Origin: Micromussa lordhowensis
Lineage: Eukaryota > Cnidaria > Anthozoa > Scleractinia > Lobophylliidae
Direction: 5' to 3'
DNA: 64,000 nt
Assembly: GCA_964020085.1 (NCBI GenBank)
Contig: OZ026599.1
Location: forward strand, 35,138,183 to 35,202,182
Shown here: positions 8,976-18,677 of the stretch, in pieces
Numbering within the stretch: position 1 is the first letter of the stretch
Layout of the letters: each line of letters starts with the position of its first letter
Program-made: the position numbers and the translations under genes
Notes under the pieces: model-generated
The model's input: the letters and a program-made list of their open reading frames with translations, nothing else
Told to the model about the DNA's origin: nothing
Database searches by the model: none

Positions 8976-11900
8976 CACTATCAATGACCTCAAAATTGTC
9001 AATACCGCACTCAGCAAAGCTCATGCAGTATGGAAATTTCTTGTTCATTGTCAGTGAACAGTGCCTTCACTTTCAATTACCTACTGTTCTCATATTGTTT
9101 AAGCATCTTGTCTCATTACATCTCAACCCATTACTATCAATTATCATTATTTGTACAATGTAGAATGTTCTTTACCTCAGATTGTTCTTCCGACATTGAC
9201 TCCTCTGATGAAAACTATGAGTAAAATATAAAGGCACAATATGTATATAATAGGGATAATGCTGCTAATAATGTGTAGAAATGTTAACTTTTACTGAGTG
9301 GCTCTGTATACTGCAAACTCAAAGTTCATGTTGTGAAACAAAACTAGAATTTTTAACAAAATATTCTCCTGATGTGTTATGTTTTGGAACCTCTTCTTAC
9401 ATTGATCGAACTAAATATTAGCCTTTTTGCATTTTCAGGGGTTACATAATTTACACTAATACCAAAGACTGTCCTCAGAAATAATACAGAACAAATTATA
9501 CAGTACTCAAAACCAGCAACAGAATACCCTAAATATCTCGATGAACGAAAACTTTCGACTGCAAATATATCAATAGACAACCAAAGAAATGTGACACAAA
9601 AGAAAAAAGCAAAGGCCTGTTTAAGATATCGAAGAAGCCACCGAAAAAAGTTACTTGGGGAGCAAATTGAGATTGAGTGTGGGACTGTTTTTTCCTTTCC
9701 AAGCCACTAACCTTTGGTTTAAGCATTGGAAAATTCCCGCAATATTTTTACTGCATATAATTGGAAAGAATAAGTCTATTCAAACAACAACCCCTAACAC
9801 ATGATGGATCTGATTATACACCCACCAATAGTCTTAAATTTGGGAATGCTTGTCCACCTTCGAACGCCAAAGATCAGTTTATCTCATTGGCAGCCATTTT
9901 GTTGACAATGGTCAGGCAAATGTCACCCCTCACACAGACTTCACTGGTCAGCTTTCACTAGATAGCACCCAAAATGACATAATTTTTATCTTGTATGTAT
10001 TTCCACTTTAGCAAATGGAAAATCTTGAAACTTAATTACCGATTGCCAACAGAATTAATTAAAATACTTCTGAAGTGGAAATACATACAAGGTAAAAATT
10101 ATGCCATTTTGGCCTCTATATTCTGAAAGTGAACCTACATACGTTTTGTCAAAACATTTTATCCCGGTCAACTGGGAATATTTTCATCAGGCTTGCCAAA
10201 ATCTCAACTGTAGAAATGCAGATCTTGTTAACCAGGCTGGTCTGCCTTCCGGCATGGACACATCAAAATTTGTAAAGAAGACATAGCAATGATAAGAGAT
10301 GAGATATCAGTAATTGCACCAGCCTGGTCAAGTGGGGTCACATGAAGAGGCCATAACTCCCTCAAGCTATGCTATTTTTATACCAATTCATGAAACAAGT
10401 TTGTACATATGCCTTACAATCAACCTTGACTCTATTCCAAGTTCTTAACAAATCTACTGAGATAGGAGAAATTGTTGAATCAAAGTTGTATTTAAACCAA
10501 GGAACTGTCAAGTGATGATTGCCTCCCAGAGTTTGATTTCCAGTACATATAAACAGAAGAGCACTTTGTAGTTATAACTAAATCTGCAATGGAGTGGTGA
10601 TTCGTGAAAAAGAAGAGAATTAAATTATGCTTAAGTTCACATTGTAACTGAGCATTTATAAGTGGAACGACCGGACGTTTTGGTGCTCAGAACGAGCTGA
10701 AATTTTTTGTGGAACTATGTATCAAAACTGTGGAATGTTCTGACTCGGAAAAATCTGACCATAGAACGATCTGACGGGATACCCAGTCGATAGGTTGCTC
10801 GGTAGTTCGATAAAAATATGTTGAAAGCTGGTATGACAACAATACATAGACGAGAGTCCTGAGAATACGTAAGTTACAGTGTACCTGACTTCAGCTAGCA
10901 TATTTCACTTGCATCAATATGCTTCACTGACACAGAAGGAGCCAGAGTGAAAGTTGCAACAAAACGAATGGCGAACGACAATATTTTCATGATGTTTCTA
11001 AATCAGGGACCTGCCGTTAAACTTAGACTTATTAGGCTTTCTTGAACATAATGTGAGAATCTCAAAAGTGTGATGTACAGCAGATATGATTACTTCTGAC
11101 TGCACACGAAAGGCTACAACACGACTAAACTAGCTATACTTCAACAAATGCTACATACCCCATTTTCATTACCAGCAGATGAAGCCAACGCTGCCTCTTC
11201 GCGCTGAGAATTCGCGTCCATAATATACCACTTTAATCTCGGATCATACGTGCTCCTTGTGAGAAAGAGAAAGCTTAGTAGCCTTGCCTTTGTGTAGGAA
11301 AGTGACGTAGTTGTAGAAATCCCTGTAGGATTCCTACCAACTACCATTGCCATATATGGTGCAAAGAAAAAATAGTAAAAGTGTTACTCTTTTCGTTGTA
11401 CGTCCGATAACATAAATTTCTAGTATATCAATAATTTTGAAAATCAGAAGATTATGATTTAAAAATTTAACTTCCGAAGTGTTTGGCACTATCCAAATTC
11501 TTGCTGTAATTAATGAAAAAAATTAGCAAGGTACTTAAGCTTTAGATATGCTGATTGAATTAATTAATAAATACCATTAAGTCTTGTCCACTGTGTTTGG
11601 GATAGCCCATCTTCACATTGAACTTCAAAAAATTTGAAAGGAACACCAATCTTCGCAAGCTCTTTTTCCAGGACATCCTTTCTTTTCTGATTAAGGACCA
11701 TTCAGTTCAGTTCCGCAAATGTTTTACACCATTTCCTTCATTTTGTAGCTGCTCTTCATTCCAATCACAAAATTTAAGAGGGATAAAAGAGGGGTGACAC
11801 TAAATTCCAAAAGTGAGACCAAACAACAATGGTGATATCATTGATAGCCGCAATGGCCCCCTACCAGCCGCCCCAGCGTAACGATTTACACACAACAAAT

Positions 11901-12300
11901 TATACCCTTAATAGCCCCCCGGGGAGAATTTGTCATTACTTCGCCTTTTACGACAGTTCAAATTTCCCATTCAAGACATTTTGAAAGTCCCGTGAGTACT
12001 TTAAAGTTGCAGCCGCCATTGTTCAAGAATGGCCATATTAAGCATATTTTGGGCTCCATAACAAAGCCTTTTGTTAGCAAAATGGGCCCGCTTTTCTTGA
12101 TACGATTTTGGGTGGTTTTTGTCGATTTTCGTGTGATCCCAAACAATGTAAGTCGATTCTTTTGAGAACACGTTAGTAAACATCGCACACTAGTCTGGCC
12201 GGTTTTTAAAAGTCCGTTAGACGTGTGCAAAAAAAAAAAACAATTAGTTCCTGTACAGAAACACACTTAATATATAAAAGTACCAGCACATGGTTATGCA
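8976..12300. other. Gene-poor stretch
   Basis: No recognisable protein genes; open frames here are short and lack conserved motifs. It is AT-rich, with one MITE-like inverted repeat at 9970-10113. GT- and AG-like sites occur, but no convincing exon chain. Confidence 0.5.
9970..10113. repeat. MITE-like imperfect inverted repeat
   Basis: Two ~38-bp arms face each other: AAAATGACATAATTTTTAT... at about 9970-10009 and its near-complement ending ...AAAAATTATGCCATTTT at about 10072-10113. A ~60-bp AT-rich loop separates them. No coding capacity; likely a short non-autonomous DNA transposon. Confidence 0.65.
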
Positions 12301-12332
12301 GACCACTGAGGGAACTCGATCCATTTCGTTCG

Positions 12333-12340
12333 TATATAAG
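12333..12340 (+). promoter_or_regulatory. TATA box of RING gene B
   Basis: TATATAAG about 75 bp upstream of the ATG at 12413. The leader that follows is alignable with that of the RING gene at 25316, which has TATAAAAG at 25231-25238 at the same distance. Confidence 0.6.
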
Positions 12341-12412
12341 CGTGCAAGGTTTCATTCTTGTCACTTGCTCTAAGCATTTTATGCACTGTTCTCACTCGCT
12401 CTTTAAACAATT

Positions 12413-13480
12413 ATGGCTTCACTTGGCCGCTCTCGTCACTTGCAAAACCTAGCTCCTGAAGAAGACAGCCTAGGCGCTTGCTTTATATGCCAGGACAAAT
12501 TTCACATTAACCAGCTGCCACGTCTAAGAAGGACAGACTGCTTCCGAGTTTTGATGCACAGCCGTTGCCTAGAAGAAATCCTGAACCGTTCCTCCATCTG
12601 CGGACATTGCCGCCAGGACAGAACACCGCAAAAGAAGCGAACTTTGCCTTTGGACGAAGAGGAGCCAGAAAAATCCTGGTTTGGACCAGGTACAATAGTT
12701 TTTATGCTTCGTTTACAGCGCACAGTTTTTGATGAAATAGGCCGTTACAGACGCAACGGTCTGCCAAATCCTCATCGCCATGCATCACATGTGTGGAACA
12801 GTTTACCGTTCGACATTCCTGATTTTTATTTGCTCGAGTATTGAGGATTTTATCGGTGAAGAACCCAGAGAAACAGTTTATTTGCACGGCTTTGTGGTTT
12901 TACTTACACCTGTGACAACACTAGCACGACATAGCATTTACGAATTATTTTTCATGAACATATCTGAAACAGTTTTAGAACTAGTGAACGAAATACATTT
13001 TCGTTTTTTTATTTCATCACGACGAATCACAAACTCACGTAACTATGACCACAATACATGTGTATTCTTTTGGTGAATCATCTTGGTACCCTGCTGACAG
13101 TCCTTATTATTTGTAATGTTTTTCCAGCACCGACAATAGAACAGAGAGTTTTCCTGTCTGAAGAAAGGTTGTGGGAATTTAGAGACCAGGGCAGACCTTT
13201 TGAAACTCATAATTCCCTAACGACATCATGGAGTATTGTGCCGTATCCAGTTAATCCTGTAAACTGGTTTACTTTTTATAATTTGTTACGTAATTTTTTA
13301 GATGACATGTATGACGGCACCATTCTAGAGAAGACCCGTGTTATATTTGCACATAGATATATATGTATCGTTTTACTATTTATAACATGTTTTTGTTCAA
13401 TACTCCGCCAGAGCTTTATTTTCTAATTGACTGTATCAAATTTCGTTTCTTTTTTATGTCTACTTCTCTCATTCCCCGTG
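12413..13480 (+). pseudogene. RING-type protein with duplicated C-terminal domain (copy B)
   Basis: Starts like the C copy (both contain HLQNLAPEEDSLG or LQNLAPEEDSLG). A RING-like Cys/His set follows (CFICQDKF, then a C...H...C region and ICGHCRQD), then two related ~150-residue domains, the second marked by EFRDQGRPFETHNSLTTSW. A frameshift near 12830 is private to this copy. A further +1 frame change after the first domain (near 13000-13020) and another near 13120 occur at the same places in the C copy. The second domain loses its frame after about 13430. Probable ubiquitin-ligase-like regulator of a Polinton; inference. Confidence 0.65.
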
Positions 13481-13590
13481 AGGAATGAAAACTTAAGCTT
13501 TTGCACGGAGTATTCATCACCCCTATATCATAACTTACTGTGCGAGCAATAATATATATGTAAATTAAAATTATCTATTTATTTTTTCTC

Positions 13591-14040
13591 AATAAAACTG
13601 GTGTTTAACAGTAAAAATGGTGTATTTGTCTTACTGCGCATGCATGATGACCTATTTTAGGGCAAGGAAAGTCCCACACGGGTGCAGAGTCAATTTATGA
13701 CCCCTTATATTACGTTTTGACCACTTAGGAAAATAATGCGCATGCGTGATGTGCCCTTTCGACATTAAGGGACAGAGTATCTTGTCCCACATGGTGAGAG
13801 TTCCACGCCATGTTCAATATATTAGAGGCATTCCATCTATTAAGGGAGTAACTAGGGGTACTAAGCCAACTAGGGCTTGGTGCCCTAGCCTTCTTAGGGT
13901 TAAAAGTTAGGTCATGTGGTCTCAGGGGTGACATTACCAGGAGTGATGTCCTGGCTTAGGGTTATTATGTTAATAAGTTAGGGTTAGGGCTGGGTTAGGA
14001 CTTATTTGCATAACAATACTCGAAAAAACCTACGTCACAG
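13591..14040. repeat. Diverged Polinton terminal repeat (element B), with poly(A) signal
   Basis: Begins with AATAAA at 13591-13596 and continues with sequence alignable to 37985-38200 of element C: GTGTTTAACAGTAAAAA, GCGCATGC, GTCCCACATGG and TAACTAGGG. It contains an extra internal duplication of the GCGCATGCGTGATG block (13611 and 13738). The terminal sequence itself cannot be defined. Confidence 0.55.
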
Positions 14041-14261
14041 ATTTAGTCATTTAGTGGTTGAGATACTGCTCTGTGATTAGTCGAGAGCAAAATTAATAAG
14101 ATGTTAATGATATGTACAGCGCTCTGATTGGCTACGGACCATTGAGACGGTCTATACTACTCAGATCAAGCTTAAATTCTTCTACCATATTTTTGAAAGA
14201 CAACCAAATGAATTAAGGGTTAATAATTATAACAGTCCTTGCCTTAGTGCATGGAGAGCTA

Positions 14262-14512
14262 ACATGGACATTCAATTTGTTCTTGATGTTTATGCATGTC
14301 CAATGTATATTGTCTCTTACATCTCAAAAGCCCAAAAAAGGCATCGGTGAGATTTTGCAAGTTGCTTGTGATGAAGCCAGAAAAAGGAAATGCTACTATC
14401 AAGCAACAAGTCAGAGATATAGGCAATAAATTCCTAAACAACGTTGAAATCAGTGCACAAGAAGCAGTATATATTGCATTGCAATTACCAATGAGGAAAT
14501 CATCTTGAAATC
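14262..14512 (+). pseudogene. Helitron-type (PIF1-like helicase protein) fragment
   Basis: Across three frames the sequence reads like the stretch that joins the Helitron N-terminal domain to the PIF1-like helicase: DIQFVLDVYACPMYIVSYI, then GIGEILQVACDEARK, and IGNKFLNNVEISAQEAVYIA followed by LQLPMRKSS. Two frame changes are needed within 250 bp, so it is dead. No Helitron termini are seen around it. Confidence 0.7.
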
Positions 14513-14728
14513 ATCTGTTGATGGGGCACGATGCAATAGTTCAACACTATCCAGAACTGGACTTCCAAAGATCACAAACTCAATCTTTAACCACACTTTT
14601 GTCAGTCAAATCTGCCAACATGTAACTGTCAAGGCCAAAGTAACCAATATGTTCAAAGAGCTAATAAAAGGAGGGGACTACTATACCTGGCTCATATGAC
14701 CCGTAACCAATCAGGAGCCGAGAAAGAC

Positions 14729-15126
14729 AATAGGCTATTGTTTCGAGAACAATAGACTATTGTTTTCCAAATCCAAGATGGCGGAGGTTATTTTCAACCA
14801 ATCAGGAGGTGAATTAAGAATTCAAGATGGCGGCGCCTATGAAAGTTGGCCATGTTGGAAAAACAGCCCACCAGCCTCAACGGAGGACTGGGATCGGTCT
14901 CACAGATTTCCATGGCGACACAAATCACGCCAGGGTCTCGCAAAAATGTCATGCTACTTCAAAATCCATGGGACTAACTTTGACAAATAGGAGTTTGTTT
15001 TGGGCAAGAAAAGGCCTAAGATCAGTCTTATCATATTTTTTTCCCCTAGGACTCGAGAATTAATCTAGACACATGTACATCAAATGAGAAACAATTGTAT
15101 TTATTAAAAAATCCTAATTCTTTACA
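14729..15126 (+). repeat. Left inverted repeat of element D
   Basis: Begins AATAGGCTATTGTTTCGAG and ends ...CCTAATTCTTTACA; the reverse complement is at 42573-42971. It contains AAGATGGCGG twice (YY1-like sites, seen only as motifs). Open frames within it are not credible genes. Confidence 0.8.
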
Positions 15127-15244
15127 AGAGGGACCTGTGTACAATTTGCAAACAAGGTGTGCGTGTGCTGACAAAGGGAGATGAATGTTATTTTCTCAGT
15201 ATAAAATAATATCATCATTGATCGTTGCTTTTATGATATTTGGT

Positions 15245-15260
15245 GGCTCCTAAGGGAGCC
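15245..15260 (-). promoter_or_regulatory. Histone-type 3' stem-loop (minus strand)
   Basis: On the minus strand, AAAAAC is followed by a 6-bp stem GGCTCC / GGAGCC with loop CTTA, then ACCA, and about 10 nt later CATAAAAGCAA. This closely follows the histone mRNA 3' end (A-rich lead, GGYYY stem, 4-nt loop, ACCA, purine-rich downstream element). It lies 22 nt after the TAA at 15282-15284 of the spliced minus-strand gene. The same arrangement occurs at 24872-24887. Confidence 0.6.
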
Positions 15261-15281
15261 GTTTTTTGGTTTGACGTTCAC

Positions 15282-15737
15282 TTACTGCTCCAGAAGTACG
15301 TCCATCGCATTCATGAGGAGCGAGATCGTCTCTTGTTGTTCCGCAATTCTCTTTTGGAGTTTTAGCTCCCTCGAATGTTTGGTGAGGTTGTCGGGCACTC
15401 TCGCCATAAAATTTTTGTCCAGGAACACTCGAAGAGTTTCTTCCTTTCGGGACGATATGGTTTATGATCTTTCGACAGCGTGTCGACCAACGTGTTGTGT
15501 GGAAGAAAGAGATCCTTCTCTACTTGCAAAAGCGCTTGTGAAATTGAAGTCTCCAGCTGTTTATCACTCTCCATCGTCAACTTGAGTTGTCACATTTGGA
15601 AATAAAAAATATTGAAGTATTTAAACCTTTCAGGGCTATCGCTCAATCAACTTGTCGTGTGTTTTGTTGCCGAATCTCTTTACGGTGGACAATTCACATT
15701 ATCAACCCAGTTGATAAAACCAAATTATCTTGTAATA

Positions 15738-15774
<37 letters not shown>

Positions 15775-16276
15775 TGCCCCCTTTATTCAAAACACCGCGC
15801 GCTTTGTTCCATATATGATTAAGTGTACCCCCTTATCCCTCAAACTGTGCCAGTGAGACTGAAAAAATTCTTATAATTTTTGTTCTTGTTTACTCGCTGG
15901 AGTTTCAAAGGAACGAATCGATTTTTTGCTAATTCTCAAATCGTTTTACGTTTGTAAATGTGATCAGAACTTTTTTACGCAGCGCTTAATCAAATTGCCG
16001 CGCACTTACGCATGCTTAGAAGCTAAACATAACATCTAAGGTATTTCAAACAAACATTCGCGCTTGAAGTATAGATCAGACAAACATTGCAAATCGCATC
16101 GCTCCTGATTCAACATCCGCACAAATTATAGTTCGGTCTAAGCGGTTCTCTAACAGTGGCAAAAATAATTCACTTACATCAACCATAGTCGTTTCAAATT
16201 TCTCCAAAGCGATGCTCAGCTCTTGATCACTTAGTCCCATAATCGCCAAGACAAGAATCCGAAAAAGTGTGTCCAA
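15282..16276 (-). CDS. Two-exon unknown gene of element D
   Basis: Exon 1 (16276-16178) starts ATG and encodes 33 residues (MDTLFRILVLAIMG..., SIALEKFETTMVD), ending exactly at a GTAAGT donor. Exon 2 starts at 15580 after AG and continues in phase (LTMESDKQLETSISQALLQ...). Near 15440 the coding-like frame changes; the other frame runs to a TAA at 15282-15284 and is coiled-coil-like (ELKLQKRIAEQQETISLL). The 3' end carries a histone-like stem-loop instead of a poly(A) signal. No family recognised. A second, truncated copy lies at 17030-17748 through a tandem duplication. Confidence 0.55.
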
Positions 16277-16902
16277 CTTCGTCCCAAGTAAAATGATTTT
16301 GCTCAGTCTGAAAGACTTTTATACAAAAACGGATATCGACGAAAAGACGGTGGATGAGGGGTATCCCACACTGTATCATTACCATATATTGTTGCTAACA
16401 ACGCTTTTGCACTCAAAACGTTTTCACGGACTGTTCTTGCTGAGGGAAAATCAACGCTAATGGTAAGTGCATTTCTCTTTTACAAATTATTTTAGCTTTC
16501 ACTTACTCTTGTAGAGTTTTTCAAACACTGTTATTTGAGCATTTCGTTTAGCACACTACTCAAAGTTTGCTTTTAACGTTCTTAATAATAGAAATGAAAG
16601 CGTCAAGGTTACTTCAAATCGTAGATTAGCGTTTCTCAATACTCACTCGTATACGAACAGATATGATTTCTACTAAGAAGCATCGCAATTCTCTGAGCGC
16701 AATACAAGCTACAGCCTAAGTGGAATCTGAAAATAAGCTAACTGTTCGATTACCACGCACAAATTATTGCACAAATAGTTTTAGTTATAGTGGAGCCACA
16801 TTGTGGAATAACCACAATAATAAGTGATTGACAAAACACCAATTGCACGTTCATGATCAAAAATGGGTTTCGTTTTATTCTCGCTAAATATCAATCTTGA
16901 TT

Positions 16903-16908
16903 CTTTAC
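16903..16908. other. Target-site duplication, left copy (CTTTAC)
   Basis: CTTTAC immediately precedes the AGTAGTGG terminus; the same six bases follow the right terminus at 38336-38341. Six-base duplications are the hallmark of Polinton integration. Confidence 0.9.
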
Positions 16909-17029
16909 AGTAGTGGTATCCGCTCGACTAGGGCTGATTTCCCATTTTTCCATTTTCCCATGTTTTCATTGTCATTTCCCATTTTTCATTTTCACTTCCC
17001 ATTTTTCCTGACCCGTAGGTGACGTCATC
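16909..17029 (+). repeat. Left terminal repeat of C, outer piece
   Basis: The outermost 121 bp match the reverse complement of the right end (38215-38335), including the CRE-like TGACGTCA at 17020-17027. It is cut off at the tandem-duplication junction. Confidence 0.85.
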
Positions 17030-18345
17030 ATATGGTTTATGATCTTTCGACAGCGTGTCGACCAACGTGTTGTGTGGAAGAAAGAGATCCTTCTCCACTT
17101 GCAAAAGCGCTTGTGAAATTGAAGTCTCCAGCTGTTTATCACTCTCCATCGTCAACTTGAGTTGTCACATTTGGAAATAAAAAATATTGAAGTATTTAAA
17201 CCTTTCAGGGCTTATCGCTCAATCAACTTGTCGTGTGCTTTGTTGCCGCTATGCTTATTCAAAACACCGCGCGCTTTGTTCCATATAGGATTAAGTGTAC
17301 CCCCTTATCCCTCGAACTGTGCCGGTGAGACTGAAAAAATTCTTATAATTTTTGTTCTTGTTTACTCGCTGGAGTTTCAAAGGAACAAATCGATTTTTTG
17401 CTAATTCTCAAATCGTTTTACGTTTGTAAATGTGATCAGAACTTTTTTACGCAGCGCTTAATCAAATTGCCGCGCACTTACGCATGCTTAGAAGCTAAAC
17501 ATAACATCTAAGGTATTTCAAACAAACATTCGCACTTGAAGTATAGATCAGACAAGCATTGCAAATCGCATCGCTCCTGATTCAACATCCGCACAAATTA
17601 TAGTTCGGTCTAAGCGGTTCTCTAACAGTGGCAAAAATAATTCACTTACATCAACCATAGTCGTTTCAAATTTCTCCAAAGCAATGCTCAGCTCTTGATC
17701 ACTTAGTCCCATAATCGCCAAGACAAGAATCCGAAAAAGTGTGTCCAACTTCGTCCCAAGTAAAATGATTTTGCTCAGTCTGAAAGACTTTTATACAAAA
17801 ACGGATATCGACGAAAAGACGGTGGATGAGGGGTATCCCACACTGTATCATTACCATATATTGTTGCTAACGACACTTTTGCACTCAAAACGTTTTCACG
17901 GACTGTTCTTGCTGAGGGAAAATCAACGCTAATGGTAAGTGCATTTCTCTTTTACAAATTATTTAAGCTTTCACTTACTCTTGTAGAGTTTTCATACACT
18001 GTTAATTGAGCATTTTGTTTAGCACACTACTCAAAGTTTGCTTTTAACGTTCTTAATAATAGAAATGAAAGTGTCAAGGTTACTTCAAATCGTAGATTAG
18101 TGTTTCTCAATACTCACTCGTATACGAACAGATATGATTTCTACTAAGAAGCATTGCAATTCTCTGAGTGCAATACAAGCTACAGCCTAAGTGGAATCTG
18201 AAAACAAGCTAATTGTTCGATTACCACGCACAAATTATTGCACAAATAGTTTTAGTTATAGTGGAGCCACATTGTGGAATAACCACAATAATAAGTGATT
18301 GACAAAACACCAATTACACGTTCATGATCAAAAATGGGTTTTCTT

Positions 18346-18640
18346 TTATTCTCTCCATTTTTCATTTTCACTACCCATTTTTCCTGACCCGTAGGTGACG
18401 TCATCACCTCATTACCATATCTCCTTAACAACGTTAAAGGGAGGGGGGTTACCTTGGGTAACCCTAGTTACTATCTTGGTGAGGGAAATGACTCTTATAT
18501 ATTAGTCACGAAAAGTCCCCAACCCCATGTGGGACATGGTATTCTGTCCCCTGTAACCGAAATAGTACATCACGCATGCGCAGTGACACAAACACGCCGT
18601 TTTACTCTTAAACATGTTTTATTGAGAAAAAACGGTGAAA
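18346..18640 (+). repeat. Left terminal repeat of C, inner piece
   Basis: Resumes within the terminal repeat (CATTTTTCATTTTCAC) and runs to TTGAGAAAAAA. It contains TGACGTCA (18396-18403), a TATA-like TTATATATTAG, CACGCATGCGCAG (NRF-1-like) and, on the minus strand, AATAAA (18618-18623) serving the polymerase gene. Confidence 0.8.
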
Positions 18641-18677
18641 AATATTTCCAACATGAAAAAATTAAAGTGAAAACTAG

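Larger units (their letters stand above)
12300..14040 (+). mobile_element. Element B: RING gene plus Polinton terminal-repeat remnant
   Basis: A RING paralogue of the element-C gene, with related 5' leader and TATA box, is followed by TTTTTTCTCAATAAAA and a diverged version of the element-C terminal repeat. Shared landmarks are CTGCGCATGC-TGATG, GTCCCACATGG, GGGAGTAACTAGGG and the order of these. No other Polinton gene is present to its left, so this is an end fragment of a related element in which the RING gene lay beside the terminus. Confidence 0.6.
15455..18405. repeat. Tandem duplication spanning the left border of element C
   Basis: 15455-17029 (element-D sequence plus the first 121 bp of C) is repeated at 17030-18405, about 98% identical. 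The second copy lacks roughly 115 bp (between about 17250 and 17256 relative to copy 1) and the ~95 bp that include the D/C junction. The duplication therefore happened after C inserted, and it splits the left terminal repeat of C into two pieces. Confidence 0.8.

Noticed and set aside
14723..14728. Target-site duplication for element D
   Set aside because: The six bases before the left repeat (AAAGAC) do not match those after the right repeat (ACATAC); a microsatellite follows the right end and may have erased it.
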